Source: Tetrahymena thermophila SB210 (taxonomy: Eukaryota; Ciliophora; Oligohymenophorea; Hymenostomatida; Tetrahymenidae). From it: a stretch of 64,000 bases of DNA. A program made the position numbers and the translations under genes. Positions 26,201-39,700 of this stretch are shown one piece after another. The first letter of the stretch is position 1. Each line of letters starts with the position of its first letter. The stretch is from the NCBI RefSeq assembly GCF_000189635.1, contig NW_002476027.1:124001-188000 (forward strand), read 5' to 3'. The notes beneath the pieces were generated by a model, which was not told the origin of the DNA, ran no database searches, and worked only from the letters and a program-made list of their open reading frames with translations.

Positions 26201-29200
26201 TTTGGCGATAAAGAATGTGATTTCCTATCAACTGATGTTTAAGTAAATGACGATTAATTTTCAGACAATAAAATATAAGACTAATTGACCTCTAATTAAA
26301 TTAAAAATTTAATATAAGAAAGAAGTTATAAAAATGTATTAAATTTTTAGTTACTTTTTAGTTTATCTTCTAATTTGTTTTATTCATCCGATTATGCTAA
26401 ATTTTTTGATTTGTTAATTTCATTTTTAGATTAATTCTCTTCAATGATGACATCTTAATTCATATTTCCTAATTTAGAAATCTAATTTTTCATTTACACC
26501 TCAGAATCAATATCGTTTTCTGTATTCTTAAAATTTTCTTTAAATTTACTGCTACTTGCTATTTCTTCTTCTTAGTCATTATCTATTTCAGGCATTGCTG
26601 CAAGGCTGACAATATTTTTTAAATTATTTTTATTCGTGCCTTAATTAGTTCCTTGTTTTTTATTAATAGCTGTGATGCTATTTTATTTATGAAACGATTA
26701 TTTTCTTTACAGAGCATTGTTATTTTAATTTCCATTTTAAGATAATAGCTGTGTTTAATTTAAATTCTACTTTTTATTAGTGTAATACGATTAAAGTTGT
26801 TATTGTGTCAAATTTGTGAAAGAAGTTTGAGATTCTTATCTCTTCATCTTACTGCTAGTCTGTTTATAAATACTTGTTACATATTCAGATTGCTGTCTTT
26901 TTCTTATTGAACTTTTAGACTCTTAATTAAAAGAATTTTAAAATGTTTGAAAAGAATTCATTTGATTATTCGCATTAGAAGTCTCTTTCTTTTCCTTGGA
27001 TTTCATTGCTCTTTAAATAAAAGTTGTATTTTTATTTGAGTCTACTCCATCAATCATTTATTAGTATATCTAACCTCTTGTTTGCTTAGCATCGTCTTCT
27101 TCTCTATCTTCAGGAGAATACTGTTTAGTTTTAGCTTTTTTTAAAATGCCAGTCATCGCAGAAGTTGGTCTCGCTAAGACAACCATATTAAGTTTAGACT
27201 GCTAAACAAAATCTATTAAATTTGAATCATTTTTTATTTATTCTTTTGGAGATTAATTTGTTGCTTAGTTATAATTTACATCAAGTTACATCTCGTTTGT
27301 GTTAGAATACTCTTAATTTAATAAAATTAAAAATATTTTTTCCATAAGATAAATTGTAAAATTTACTTCTATTTGGTAATGTAGGAGGACTGGATAATTT
27401 ATAAAGAGATTAGTTAACTTTACTTTAAATCATATGATCATTTAATAATATATTATCAATTTACTTATAAATTTTCTATTTTTTATCTTAAACATCTACA
27501 TTTTAAAAACTGCTTTGGTTTAATTTTAAAAAATTTGATTGTTTTGTAGTATTTTATTTTTCCTTAAATCGTTTAATATCAATTGTTTTCGATTTTGATC
27601 TTGTCTTAGAAAAATCATCAATACTATTATCATTGGGAGCAACTGTTAAATACTGGCTCTAGTTAGAAATATCTTTAGATTTCTTTTTAATTTATTGCAC
27701 ATTACTCATTTCAGGAGCTATAAGAAAATAATTCCCAAAATTCTAAATGCTTGTAGTTTTGCTATCTTTTTCTTAATCAATAGTTATAGCAGAAGGAAGC
27801 TTTAAAGAATAAATTATAATAATTAGAAAAAAATTATTAAAATTTAAAAATTTTTTACAAATGATGGAAGTTTTTAATCGTTTTCTTCACTATTTATGAA
27901 TTAATTCAATGAAGCACGCGATCCCTCTATTTTCGTAATGTAATTTAAACCTAATATATATTTTCCAATAATCTTTAATTTCATTTAATTTTTTTGTAAT
28001 AATTTGTATTTACTCTCAGGACAGACCGATAAAAAGTTGATTTTTTTGCTGTTTTAGTTTTAATTTTCATATTCTTAAGTTTCCTATATTTAGAAATTTA
28101 CTTGTTTAATATCTGTTTTTTCTGTTTTTGGCTGTTCTTCTACTTATTCTGAGTTTTTGACTTCTTAAATATTTATTTGTATATTTTATTATTATGCTTT
28201 TTCCTAATTTTATACAATAGCTGCTTCTGTTTTTTATTTATCATTTTATTATAAAATTATGTTATTATTTTATATTGGAAAAAATAAAAAATTTGTAGAC
28301 ATGTGCAAACTTTTAGATCCTTTAGTTTTCCTGTTTAAAGCTTATTTATTTTCAGCTCTATTATTGTTATTATTATTCTGTAAATTTAAAGTATTTTGGT
28401 GAATACTATTTTTAGCTGAAGAATTTTTTATTTTTTAAGACAATTATTAATTTGTTTATAGTTGTTGTATATCCATCGGCTTTATGTGCTAAGAATTAGT
28501 AAAAATATTTGAAATAAAAGATTTGGCAGATTGTTGAGTGAAATACTATCCTCCACTTTTAGTAGAGTTTTAAGCTATTTTTTATTATTAGTTCATTAAA
28601 AATTAGTTCATGTCTAAAGCCGTTTCAATTCCACCAACACCTTAATATGTAGATACAGATTTTTTGTTTTTAATTTTTACATTTTAATTATCTTTTTTTG
28701 TTTAAGTATTATCTAATGTTTATTCATTATTTGTTTTATCTTCTTGAGTATCAATAGATTTTCCAAAAGCAGTTTCGTAATATTTCCTTATTTTTTTCAC
28801 AGCATTTTTTTCTGTGCTTGTAGATCTTCCTTTGAAAAAATAATTCAATTAGCTCCTTATGCTTAGAGTACTCATTCCATCTTATTAAATCGATTTGGCA
28901 GTTGTAGGTGTGATAGATTAACTATTTGTACCAATATTTGTCTAATTTTAATATTAAGTATTAACCAAATATTATTAGAGCTTTCCTTAACTTGCTTATC
29001 TTTTTTCATAATCACTTAAAGTATTGTTTCTGCTATTTTAAGCTGTTAATGGACGAAATCTTTGAATTTTTGAATTTTTTCTTAAAGATGTCTTTTATTA
29101 ATCTTTTTTTAAAAATTTATAAAAATTTTCCACAAAAAAAAAAAAAAAATTTACTATGAAATTTAACTAATAAGTTATCAAACGAGCTGTTATTTTTATC

Positions 29201-30996
29201 TTTGAAAGATAATTTTTTGGAATACCCAATCTAATTTTTATTTTTTATATCAATTGTTTAGTTTTAATTTTCTTAAGTATCTTCATCATCTTCTTCTTTA
29301 TCACTACCAAAACTCTAAAAACTAAGACTGCTGTTAGAGTTTATAGTTATGCCTTCTAAACTTGAAAGTTTTCTTTTATTTTTAGGAGCATCTGTATCAC
29401 TGTAAATAATATTTTATTATTTTATTTTATTTACCAAATTAGTATTAATACTATTTTATTGCTATGTAAAAGAAAAAGGTGAAGGCTCAATTCCTTTTGG
29501 ACTTATTGCATTTGAAAATTTACCAAGCTAATTATTATTTTTTACCTAGCTTTAGTTTGATGGAGAGGTGTGTAAAGAAACAATAGGTCTTTTTTTTCTT
29601 AATGCTTTATTTGATATTTAAGTTCCTTAAGTATCTTATTTTATTGAATTAGCTTGAGTTTAAAAACTAGTAGCATTTCTTATAGTATTTTTAGGTGTAT
29701 TACTAGTAGAAACTGTTTTTTTTGGTGTTGTATTTGTCGTCTGTTAAGTTGGGTTGCTGCTTAAAAAAGTTCCTTTTCTAGAACCTTTGGATTCTTGGCG
29801 CTTATTCATTAACTGCTACAACTCCAATTCCTAATCATTTTTTTCTAAATAAATATCACAATTTTTGGTAAAAACATTATCTGCAAATTCTATTTTTTTT
29901 TATTTTTTATTGTTTTTCTCTAAATTATCAGTACTATTTTAGGAGAATAGAAAGTCTGAAAAATTTTCATTATTTAACCTATGAGGTAAATTATTTACAC
30001 CTTCTTACTAATTTTTAGATAGTTCATCAAAATCATTAGCTAATGAATTAGCTGATCCAAAATTTTTTAAATCTATCTAACTTCCTTGCTTCAATATTTT
30101 CTCAGGATCTAAGCTCTTTTGTGATTCTTAATTTTAAGAATTTCCGTCTTATTATTGCTTTTAATGGTTTTAGATAGATGCCTTTTTGACTTCTAGAGTG
30201 AATTTAGAAAAATCTCCAATCGATTCATTATTTAAGTTTTTATCGAATTCAAGCTCATTTTTTACTTCTGTATATTTTTTGAAAAACAAAGAAACTTTTT
30301 AATTTGCGTCACTTTTTAGTATTTCCTTTGATTTTTTCCAAGCCATTTTAAAAAATTTTAAAGAGTTGAGCTTATTACCTAGCTTATAAAGAGCCCTGCC
30401 ACCTTAATAAAAACAATAAATCCTTAAAGTTAGCTTCTTAAACAGAAGCTATTTATGCTCTAAATAAATAACTCCCCTTTATTCCCCATATGTTTACAGT
30501 AATAATTCCTATTAATTATTCTCTACCATTTTATGTTATTTATTGTATTCCTTTTCATAATAATCTATAATACTAATGCATTTTTTGCAGCAAGCAAATG
30601 CTTAGATATACTTCTTTAGCTCGATACAGGAAATTAATAATTAATAATAAGCAAAATCAAGATTAGATTCAATGTTTTACCAAATCTTTTCAAACAAGTG
30701 AGATTTTTCACACTGCTCAATAATTTGGTTTAACACATCAAAACAAGAATTATATCTCTTTTACTTTGTATACATAATTTATAAATTCAGTGCAATATTT
30801 AAGCGCTAATAAAACCATTCTACTTAGTGTATCCAAATAGATTTATCTATGGAGGGCTCAGTAAATTATTGTGCTCTCATCAAATACATCTCAGCTTAAT
30901 CAAAATCATTTTCTTTAATTAATTTTTCTCCCAATTTTGTAAGTTCTAAACTTAATATGCAAGATATATTCCAGCACTTTAAATTATTTTAGCCAT
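17248..30996 (-). CDS. Giant TPR/IQ-motif protein, copy A of a tandem pair
   Basis: About 4,200 residues in at least 14 exons, starting MAKIIQ at 30996 and ending at TGA 17248-17250. The N-terminus (to about 30400) is TPR-like (LGEKLIKENDFDQAEMYLMR; YYQLLISCIELKKYIQAFAC). Then come about 1,500 residues rich in Gln, Asn, Ser and Thr, an IQ motif (NAAARFIQLFWRDYKNGF, 25950-26005), ordered blocks separated by further low-complexity linkers, and a Ser-rich run (SSSSSDSSSNSSQSS, near 18870-18950). Introns with consistent phase: 30946-30977, 29103-29154, 27800-27858, 27312-27366, 26142-26193, 25248-25298, 24725-24785, 24202-24274, 21467-21520, 20242-20348, 19279-19340. Boundaries near 22700, 22300 and 20700 are not settled. 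Conserved blocks match copy B in order throughout. The role is unknown; TPR plus IQ suggests a large scaffold responsive to Ca2+/calmodulin, which is inference. Confidence 0.75.
30946..30977 (-). other. 32-nt intron in giant gene A
   Basis: GTGCTGGAAT...AAGTTTAG on the minus strand. It joins the short first exon (MAKIIQ) to the TPR frame beginning KLTKLGEKLIKEN. Phase 1 on both sides. Confidence 0.65.
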
Positions 30997-31969
30997 TTTC
31001 CTTTTTTAAATTTAACAATATAATTTAACCTAGAATTAAAATTCAATTAACAAGACTTAGTTATATTAATAAATGCTATTTTAACATAATTTGTTAATAT
31101 ATTTCATTAATGCGTATCAAATGTAGAGAATAAAATTTTATTTTTAGTATTTTAGATGCTTGTTATTTAACCTCAATAAAAAAATGAAAAATTACTTTTT
31201 TAATAGCAAACCATAAATTTCTTTCAAGAGTAGCTATATTTTACAACTGTTCTTCATACTTTTCTTTAAGCTATTTTTATCGCATGTTTTACTATCTATA
31301 TAATAGCTTTTATCTATTTGCTTTTAAACTTAAAGATATATAAATAAAAAGATTGATGCTAAATTTTAAAACAAAAAGGAATAATTTAAAGCTTTTTTAA
31401 TTAGATTAAAAAGTATAAGTAGAGTATTAAAAAATCAAATCAAACATTCAAAAAGAGTCATCAATTTAAAATTTAATATATGCATTTTAATAATTCTAAG
31501 TTTAAACTTACTATATTATTAAGTTATAAATATTTTAATCACAAATAAAAAATATTAAAAAATCAAAAATTATTAAATAAATTACTTTCAGCTTTAAAAA
31601 ATTAAATTAAAATGATTTTTAAATTGTAATCCTTATTTACAAAAAAAAATAAAAATGATGTAATTAATTATGATATTTTTATGAAAAGTAAAGAAAAATT
31701 TGAAAAAAATATTTTGATATTTAGTTTAATGATTTTTTTCTATTTTTTATAATTAAAATTAATTATAATTTATCTAAATCATTAATTAAAATAGAATTTA
31801 CTTTTTTCTTAATTAATGATTTTGGCGCAAATAATTTATAAAAAAAATATCAAAGTTGATATACTTAGATTATTAACAAAAACTCATAAATTTTGATTTA
31901 TTTTTGTTAAAAGATAAAGATTATATAATATATATTGGTTTACATAGTTGAAATAGCACCAAAAATAAA
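30997..31969. other. Intergenic spacer, divergent promoters
   Basis: Nearly 1 kb of A/T-rich DNA between divergently transcribed genes (giant gene A to the left, the RING gene to the right). It presumably carries both promoters. Short A- and T-tracts only; no gene or clear motif seen. Confidence 0.65.
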
Positions 31970-33411
31970 ATGCAACAATTATTTTAAAACTAAGAAATGC
32001 AAAAGATAAAATAAGCATTGATTAATGCTTTTGATATAAATGAATAAAAGAAATACATCTCCAAAAAGTAGTTATTAAGACGTTATTTGTAAAGTAGAAG
32101 AGAATAGAAGCCATTATCATAATCTATTAAAATAAAGAAAAATGAAAAAATAGATTTAATTAAAAATTATGAAAATAGGATAAAAAGTATTCAATTTTTA
32201 TTCTTAGCATTTTTAAAAATATGATAAAAAGTACTTGCTCAGAATTTTATTCATTTTAAAAGTTACAAAAGAAAAGAGCATTATTGACTAAGACCAGTAA
32301 AAGCTTTTAGAGTGTCCTATTTGTATGGATTATTTAGTAAGCCCAGTTCAGACATAATGTGGGCATACATATTGCGAAATTTGTTTAACAGAAGCATTGC
32401 TCAAATAAAATGTACTTTTTTTAGCTTTAAAAAAAGAAATTTTGTTAAAATTGTTTTAAATTTTTGTTTTTTGGAATAAAACAAAGATAAAATTGTAATT
32501 TTAAAATAGATATGTCCTATGTGTAAAAAGGTTGTTCCTAATTTTAATTTTGTTATTGATACTCTGCTAGATGGATTAGTAAAATAGTAAAAATAGTTTT
32601 AGATTTAGATTAAATTTAATAACAATTTAAATTTATTATTATTGCAAAAGATATGTAGAAAGTTATAATGACGATAACAAAGAAAAATATATTCAAAGAC
32701 GTAAAAAATATTTTGCATGGAATAAAAAAAGAAGGTAAATAAATGAAAATAAATGGCTACTGTTTCTTTAAAATTACTTGTAATAAAAAGACCTTAAAAA
32801 TTCGAAGAAGGTATGAAATTAGATATTAGAGACTTAGATAATATTTGGTGTGAAGCTGTTGTTAAAAAGATTGAAAGAGCACTAAATAAAGAAGAATTTA
32901 TTTTCATTCATTATATTGTAAATGAGCATTAGTATTCATATGATTAATTAAGTCAATAATAAATAAATTTAGGGATGGAATAATATTTATGATGAAATGC
33001 TTCCATCAAACTCAAATAGAATATCCTCATCAGGATTCTTCACTTAGAGAAAAGGTGCCCTTTTTATCTTATTTTTTAAGAATTATTAATTTCAATTTTT
33101 AAAAAGATATCCCACAATATCGTCTAAATAGTTAAAATAATCAGAATCCAGATGATCCAAATAATGCTGGAGCTATGTAAGGTGTTGTATTGCTTGGAAG
33201 TGAAGGCTAAGCCAATCTTGAAGGAAATATTGACGATGATGAATTAATGGAAATAGATGAAGAAGAATTTTAATAGTAATAATAATAACAATAAAACAAT
33301 ACAAATAATTCAAACTCTTCAAATTAAAATTCTAAAATAGACGCTTTAAAGATTTTTCAAACTATTTTCAAAGTAGATTTAAAAGATTTGCTTTCATAAG
33401 AAAAAAAATGA
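31970..33411 (+). CDS. RING finger protein with an MBT/Tudor-like domain
   Basis: The gene starts MQQLFQNQEMQ at 31970 and ends at TGA 33409-33411. A short basic N-terminal exon is followed, after a 76-nt intron (32187-32262), by a C3HC4-type RING finger: LECPICMDYLVSPVQTQCGH then TYCEICLTEAL, an intron at 32412-32509, and the last zinc pair in CPMCKKV. RING fingers of this kind recruit E2 enzymes, so ubiquitin ligase activity is likely. Farther on, an exon reads FEEGMKLDIRDLDNIWCEAV and, across a 55-nt intron, FIFIHYIGWNNIYDEMLP, which fits the MBT/Tudor-knot pattern (GMKL, W-A-V, I-HY-GWN-YDE). The tail is acidic with a run of seven or eight Gln and ends in a short hydrophobic helix. The splice at about 32590-32660 is uncertain. 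A chromatin-linked ubiquitin ligase is an inference. Confidence 0.8.
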
Positions 33412-34436
33412 TAAGAACAAAAAAATAAATACAAATTTGATTTATTATTAAACATTTATTAATAAAATTACAAATCCAACTATCATATAATTAAAAAGTA
33501 TATTTGTTTTTTCAAGCTAAAACAAAAACATAAAAATTATAAATTAATCACTTAATTTTTTCATAATCGTTTTAGTTTTTATATTTTTTTGAATTACTAA
33601 AAATTAGAATAAAATTTTATTATAATAAAAAATAATTATATAAAATATTAATAGAATCTATAATTTAATGTTATTTTAATTATTGAAAAATAGAAATAAC
33701 AATTGTAAAATATTGATAAAATATTAAAATTACGAAGTAATTTCACAAAAAATTTATTTTAAATTGATTAAATAAGCTTTTATAAGAGCTTAAAATTTTA
33801 TTAATTCGGAATAGATAAAATAATTTTAAAATTAAATTTTATATTTTAATTAATGAAAAATGAAAATATTTAAGCATATTTAAAATATGAATAATTAATA
33901 AATTAATAGAGAGTATTTTTTCTGCTCTTAATTTTGGTGGAATTTTTATATAAATTATTAATTTAATACATAAAAAATAAATACTGCTTTTATTACCATA
34001 AAATTCTTGAGGATTATTGAGATTGGAAAATAAAAATAATAACTAACTAACTAACTAAATAAGTAAGTAAGCAAATAAAAAAGTAAAAAAGTTTTGAATT
34101 TATAAAAACACGTATTTGATATTATAAAAATCTATTTGAATATAATAGATTATATAATTTATTTTATGACTGTATTAAGTAATCTTCAATCAATATTTGG
34201 TTTAGTAGTTCACGAATGAAATATTTTAGCTTTGGAAATAAGCTTTAAAATCTTAAAAATAGCTTTGCAGTTTAATATAATCTTGATGCATGTTATTTCA
34301 AATATTGTAATGGGACAACTAAAGTTAGTATAGGCTTAGCTCTTTCTATAGTAAATTATTTATTTATTTATTTGGAGATATTATTTCAGTTTATACATCA
34401 ATACTAAATTAATCTCTCACTTTCTATCTATCATGA
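33412..34436. other. Intergenic spacer, convergent 3' ends
   Basis: About 1 kb of A/T-rich DNA. It includes an AACT/AAGT tetranucleotide run at about 34040-34072. No coding frame or RNA gene recognised. Confidence 0.65.
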
Positions 34437-35754
34437 TCATTCCTAATCTATTTTGTATGGTTTAAGGTAATCTTTAACTTAAGGATTAGCTTTTTGAGCT
34501 TTTTGCTTTCTTTTCAAGAGCTTTAATCCAAGGGGAGAAGAGATCTTTTATTATAATGGATAAATAATTTACAAAAAGAGAATAAATTAATAGAATAATA
34601 TTTATACTTCATCAGGACAATCGGGGTGCTTTTCAATGAATTGTGCGATTTCTTCATTGTTAGGATTTAAGGGTTCCTAATTATTGATATTGCTTTCTTA
34701 ATTTTCTGGTTATTGCTGGGTGTTATTAGAGAATTTGTCTCTACGTCCCTAATCTTACTATCCGAGTTTTGGTTATTGCTAAACTATAGGCTAAGGAGGG
34801 ACATGTTATTCAGGTTCATATGTTCTTTATTTATAGTTTCCTTGATCTTGCTATGTGGCTATTTTGTATAAAAATTTAGAATAATTTAATTTTGTAAATT
34901 AATATATACATATATACATACATACAGCCAGACATATTAATATCATTTATTAATATTTTACAATTACATAAACAATAAATTTTACAATTTAAAAAAAATA
35001 GTTACAAGCAAAGCAAATTGTAATAAAAAGCAAATAATTGCAAATTTTTTGCAAATAAATAAGATTTAATCGTTGTCAAAATTATTTTTCTTTTTTTATT
35101 TAATATTTTCCTTGAATTTTAATGTCATAAATAAGTTATACAAGCTCTAAATGAAAAAAAATTTGTTTTGAAATTAATGAATTACTCTAGGGTTAAAATA
35201 ATTGCCTTTGATGAGGACGAAGTAAGCTTAATAATCCGTTAACGAATTCAGTTTCGTTACCATTTGCTTGATATCTTTCTAATAATTCGAAAACCTAAGG
35301 TTCGTCATTAATAACCATTTCTATTATTAAATAATAAATGAATATTTATTTTTAGGTTAAATTTAATGCATATTTCTTATAAATAAAAATCCTTAAAAAA
35401 CTATTTATTCTCTCTCTTTTAGTAAAATTTGTAATCGAATTCTTTTAATTCATGCTCTAATTTTAAATAAATGTTTGTTGTTTTCGCATAGAATGTTTAA
35501 CAAGAATGCTTGCCTTGTTTAGGTCTCTATCAAACATGTTTTTATTAAATAAACCAAGATAATATTGCTAGATAGTTAAATAATCATTTAAAGGATAAAA
35601 TTTATCTGGTAATGCTAATGAAATCAAATTTAAAGTAACTAATATCTAATCTACCTTTCAATTTAAGCTTCTCATTTTCAGTAATTGTATGGTTCTTATA
35701 TAATTCTGCACTGAAATAAAATAGCTTTGCGTGAGGTAATTATAACTTTTCCAT
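34437..35754 (-). CDS. Small Gln/Asn-rich protein, unrecognised
   Basis: Multi-exon gene starting MEKLQLPHAKLFYFSAELYK at 35754. Exon 1 and exon 2 (FYPLNDYLTIQQYYLGLFNK, then a basic Lys/Gln stretch) look folded. A third exon encodes VFELLERYQANGNETEFVNG, a helical segment, and is joined by an intron of about 330 nt to a Gln/Pro-rich exon ending EIAQFIEKHPDCPDE. The last exon (about 34437-34555) is Lys-rich and ends at TGA 34437-34439; its joining frame is the least certain, because a second frame is also open there. Length is about 270-290 residues. The two-helix blocks may be a small interaction domain, but I cannot name it. Confidence 0.65.
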
Positions 35755-36794
35755 TTTTATTGGTTTTTGATGAGTTGTTAATTTTCTAAATTCTTAAAAA
35801 TTATTAAAAAGAGTTTTTGTTATCTTTTATTAGATATATAATTTATTATAAACATTATTATTGAATTTTTTGTTATTTGTAATGATTTAATTTAAATTAA
35901 TAGTAATATATCATAAAACTAAAAACAATTTAATTTTGTAGATAAATAGAAAAATAAATTATTTAATCAAGAAATATCATCCCATTAAATGTAAAATCTA
36001 AGCTTTTTCATTTTATTTCACTTTTATATATCGTTTTAAATTAAAAGTCTGATTAAACATAATTTATAACACCACAAAATAGCACATTCATAATTTTATT
36101 TTACTAAGATTTTTAGATTCTATCTAATCTTTTTTGTTTGTTTGTTTGTTTGCTAATTAATATCCATTATCAAATAGGGTTTTTAGATTTATCTAATAGA
36201 GTTTCTCAATAATTGAGGCAGAGTTAATAAATAAATATATATCTACTTTCAATATTTAAACTTATAAAATTTTTTCCTTATTTTTTATAGTTTTTTAGAT
36301 TTTATCCAAAAGAGTGGTTATTCTTTCTCAAAGCATTATTGAAAAATTTATCATTTTTGTGGTAAAATTAACTTTAAATTTTCTTTCAAATTTATGATTC
36401 AATTTTACATAAATTAATTTATGATGAATTTTATTTATTTATTTTCTTTAAAATCATTAAAATTATTATACAATTATTAGTGAAAGTAGCAAATTTAAAA
36501 TTATTTAAGTTTCATTCATATATTTTTTAAGATTTATTAATTAGAAAATAAAAAACTCATATAAAATTTTTTTTCATAAAAATTTTATTTAAAAATTAGT
36601 ATTTGAAACTAAGTTAAAAATTATACAAAATAAAATATTTAATATTAGCTCTTTATAAAAAATTTAAAGATATAATTAATAAACTGTAATCAATTAGTTG
36701 CTTTTTAGATAATTAAGCATATCAAAAAAATATAAAATATAAACCAGTCAGTCAATATATTAATTTAAAGTAGCAAAAAATTAATTGTCGATAA
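35755..36794. other. Intergenic spacer, divergent promoters
   Basis: About 1 kb of A/T-rich spacer between divergent genes. A TTTG run lies at 36134-36153. No gene seen. Confidence 0.65.
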
Positions 36795-39700
36795 ATGTTT
36801 ACAGATAGAAATTTACATAGTAAAAGTAATTAGAATTTAAGAGATTAGACTGGATCTTTTGGAGATTTAGACAATGTTGCTTAGATCTCATCAAAAAAAT
36901 ACCTGAAAACTATTTCTTCGCCTCAAATACTTGCAAGAAGTATTTTAAAACTTATTATTTACTAGATTGAATAATTTAATACTCAAATTTTTAAATTCAG
37001 AGATTTTTAACTCAAAAACTCAATAAAATTATTTTGTTCTATTTAAAATTGTTTTTTGAATTTACTATGTAAATAAAAATAGAAAATCACTAATAGGTTA
37101 ATTAGAATAAGTTTAGTGTTAAGCTTGAGCCATTATAACTAAATCACAATCAAAAATACTAAAATAATACTTAGAATAGTTTAATAGATAATTCAGACTA
37201 TTATTTGCAGTAGGGAGTGTCTACTGGTAAATCTTAGGTTTCAAAAATAGATTTAAGGTCTTCATAAGTAATCGATGAAAGTGGAAATAACTCTTAAAAA
37301 AATTCTACTACAGCAAGATAAGCAGAAGGTGGCTTATAAAATGAATTAGATATTCGCAATAATTCAACACCATAAATTAAAAAAAGCATGAATATGACAC
37401 CTATAAAAAGTACCAAAAATTCTGAATTTTCAAGCAGAAGGTTTAATGAAGTAATTGCTTTTATTTTAATAAATTATTCTTATCTGGATTTTTAATAAGA
37501 CATCTAAAAGCATGATGCAAAAATCACAAAATGATGAATCCTTACTTGAGAATCAAAGCTACTTTAAATTATTTGAAACAAACAAGCGAATAACAATAGT
37601 AAAATAGATTTTATTTATTTAAATAAATTAAATTTTCCATTAGTAAAATCAAAAAAGAGAAGAAGCTCTTAATGAATTAATATCATAGATTTAGAGTTTT
37701 TTAAACTAGTAGCCAAATCATTAGTAAAAAGAAGCTACTACTATATCAGAAGCTCTCAATCATCTAATGGTAACAATAGAAAATGCATAGAAAAATGAAA
37801 TGGAAGTAAATGAATAATTATTTTATTTATATTTCTTATAATTTGAGAATTTTTTACTTAGCTAAATAAAGCAATGAGGGAAATGCATAAACAGTTAAAA
37901 GAAAACCTTAAACTTTAGATGGAGAGTGAAATTTATAAAAACCAAACTAAGTTAGGCTCAGAGGAGTTGTTTCTATATAAATAAAAATATGATGGAGCTT
38001 AGGCAGACATCAGATAGCTTAAGAAAGAAAATATTTAGCTGCACCACATCAATGATGAAATTAGAAAAAAAAATTAAATTTATGAGAAGAGACTTGAGCT
38101 ACTCTCAGATTTTAATCCAGAGAAAAAAATAACTATGGAGTCAAATTTAAACGACTCTTTTATTAACTAAGATAAAAACTAGTCTTTTGAAAATAGCAAC
38201 AAAAAGCCATCGCAAGAAGAGATTAAAAGTATGAATAAAATATAGCAAGATAAAAGTGAAAAAAATAATTAAAGCAAAGCTCCACCTGCATTATATAAGA
38301 ATGGTTAGATGCAAATTGTCCTAGCTGAACTAGTGAAAGAAAATGAAAATTATAAGAAGCAATTAAAGATGAAGGATTAAGAAATAGAGAGATTAAAAGA
38401 ACTTAACTATAAATAGTAAGACAAAATGAATAGATTATACAAAAAAATAGATATGATAAAAATGAAAAGGACAAACAAAGATGAAGATAATAAAAATAGT
38501 AATAATCATAATGATGAGGATAAATTCAACTTTGAAAAAAATGAATTACCAGTTTCAACAGATTTTAAAGTTCAAAATATATCACTTAGATAGTAAAGTA
38601 AGAATGACTTAATTAATTATTTTATTGATTAAAAAAAAAAATTGAATTATAATAAAATAGATTTCTTAAGTGATTTATAAGAGTAAGGAAAAGAGAGCTA
38701 CCTAAGTTAATTTGAGGATGATAAAAAAGATTAAGTCGAACTCATAATTTCTTAACTTAGCTCCTATAGAGAGTATTCAGAAAAAGTTAATTCTATGATC
38801 CATGAAATTATGTATTTAATAAACTTTACTAGTATTAATGATATAATGGTATACGTAAGTAGAAATTTTAAACAAAACTTCTAAGCTGAAAATGTTCATT
38901 TATGGGTCAGAGAAGCCGTAATACATAAATAAATAAAATGAATTTAAATATTTTAATAAATTTTTCAGTTAAATTAATTAATTTAATAATAATTTATTTA
39001 TTTATTTAAAGGAAACCGGAATTTTAAGAACTTATAATTAATAAGGCAAAGAATTGAGAGCTTTAACAACGAAGGGTATATTTTAAAAGTGCATTGACTA
39101 ATAAAAAATTATTAACTGTAAATTATTTATTTATGATACAATAGTTATTAATTTAATTGTTTAATTTAAAGACAGTTCTTCTAAAGAAGTAACACTATAT
39201 CAAAATACTGATGGTCACTTAGTTTGCCAAGATAAATGCGTTGTATTTCCCATATATCTACAAAGCTCTCAAAATAATCCATAAAATCAATATCTTGTTG
39301 GAATTTTTGAGGTCAGCAAGCTTTTTAGCGATAGAATGGAATTGGATGAGTAGTATTTATCTATTTTCCTGACTAAATTTTTGCGCTATATATTCAAGAA
39401 ATTGCATGAATGGAATGTAGTCACTAATTAATTAAGGTATAAACTAATTATTTATTTCTTAGCTTAATTATATTTAATTAAATATTGCTCATTAGAACTT
39501 CTACGATGAATTAAGAATTTTTTTAAGAGCTCTGCACTAGTAAATCGAAATATCAATTTTCTCAAATTATCAAAAAATGGGCTAGTTCTATTTTACAATC
39601 AAATGCTGCCTAATTTGTATTTGTAGAAGATGATTATATTATTTTGTATTAATCAAACTCTTAAAAAATCTAAGTATCATCAAAAATCAGCTTAACAAGC

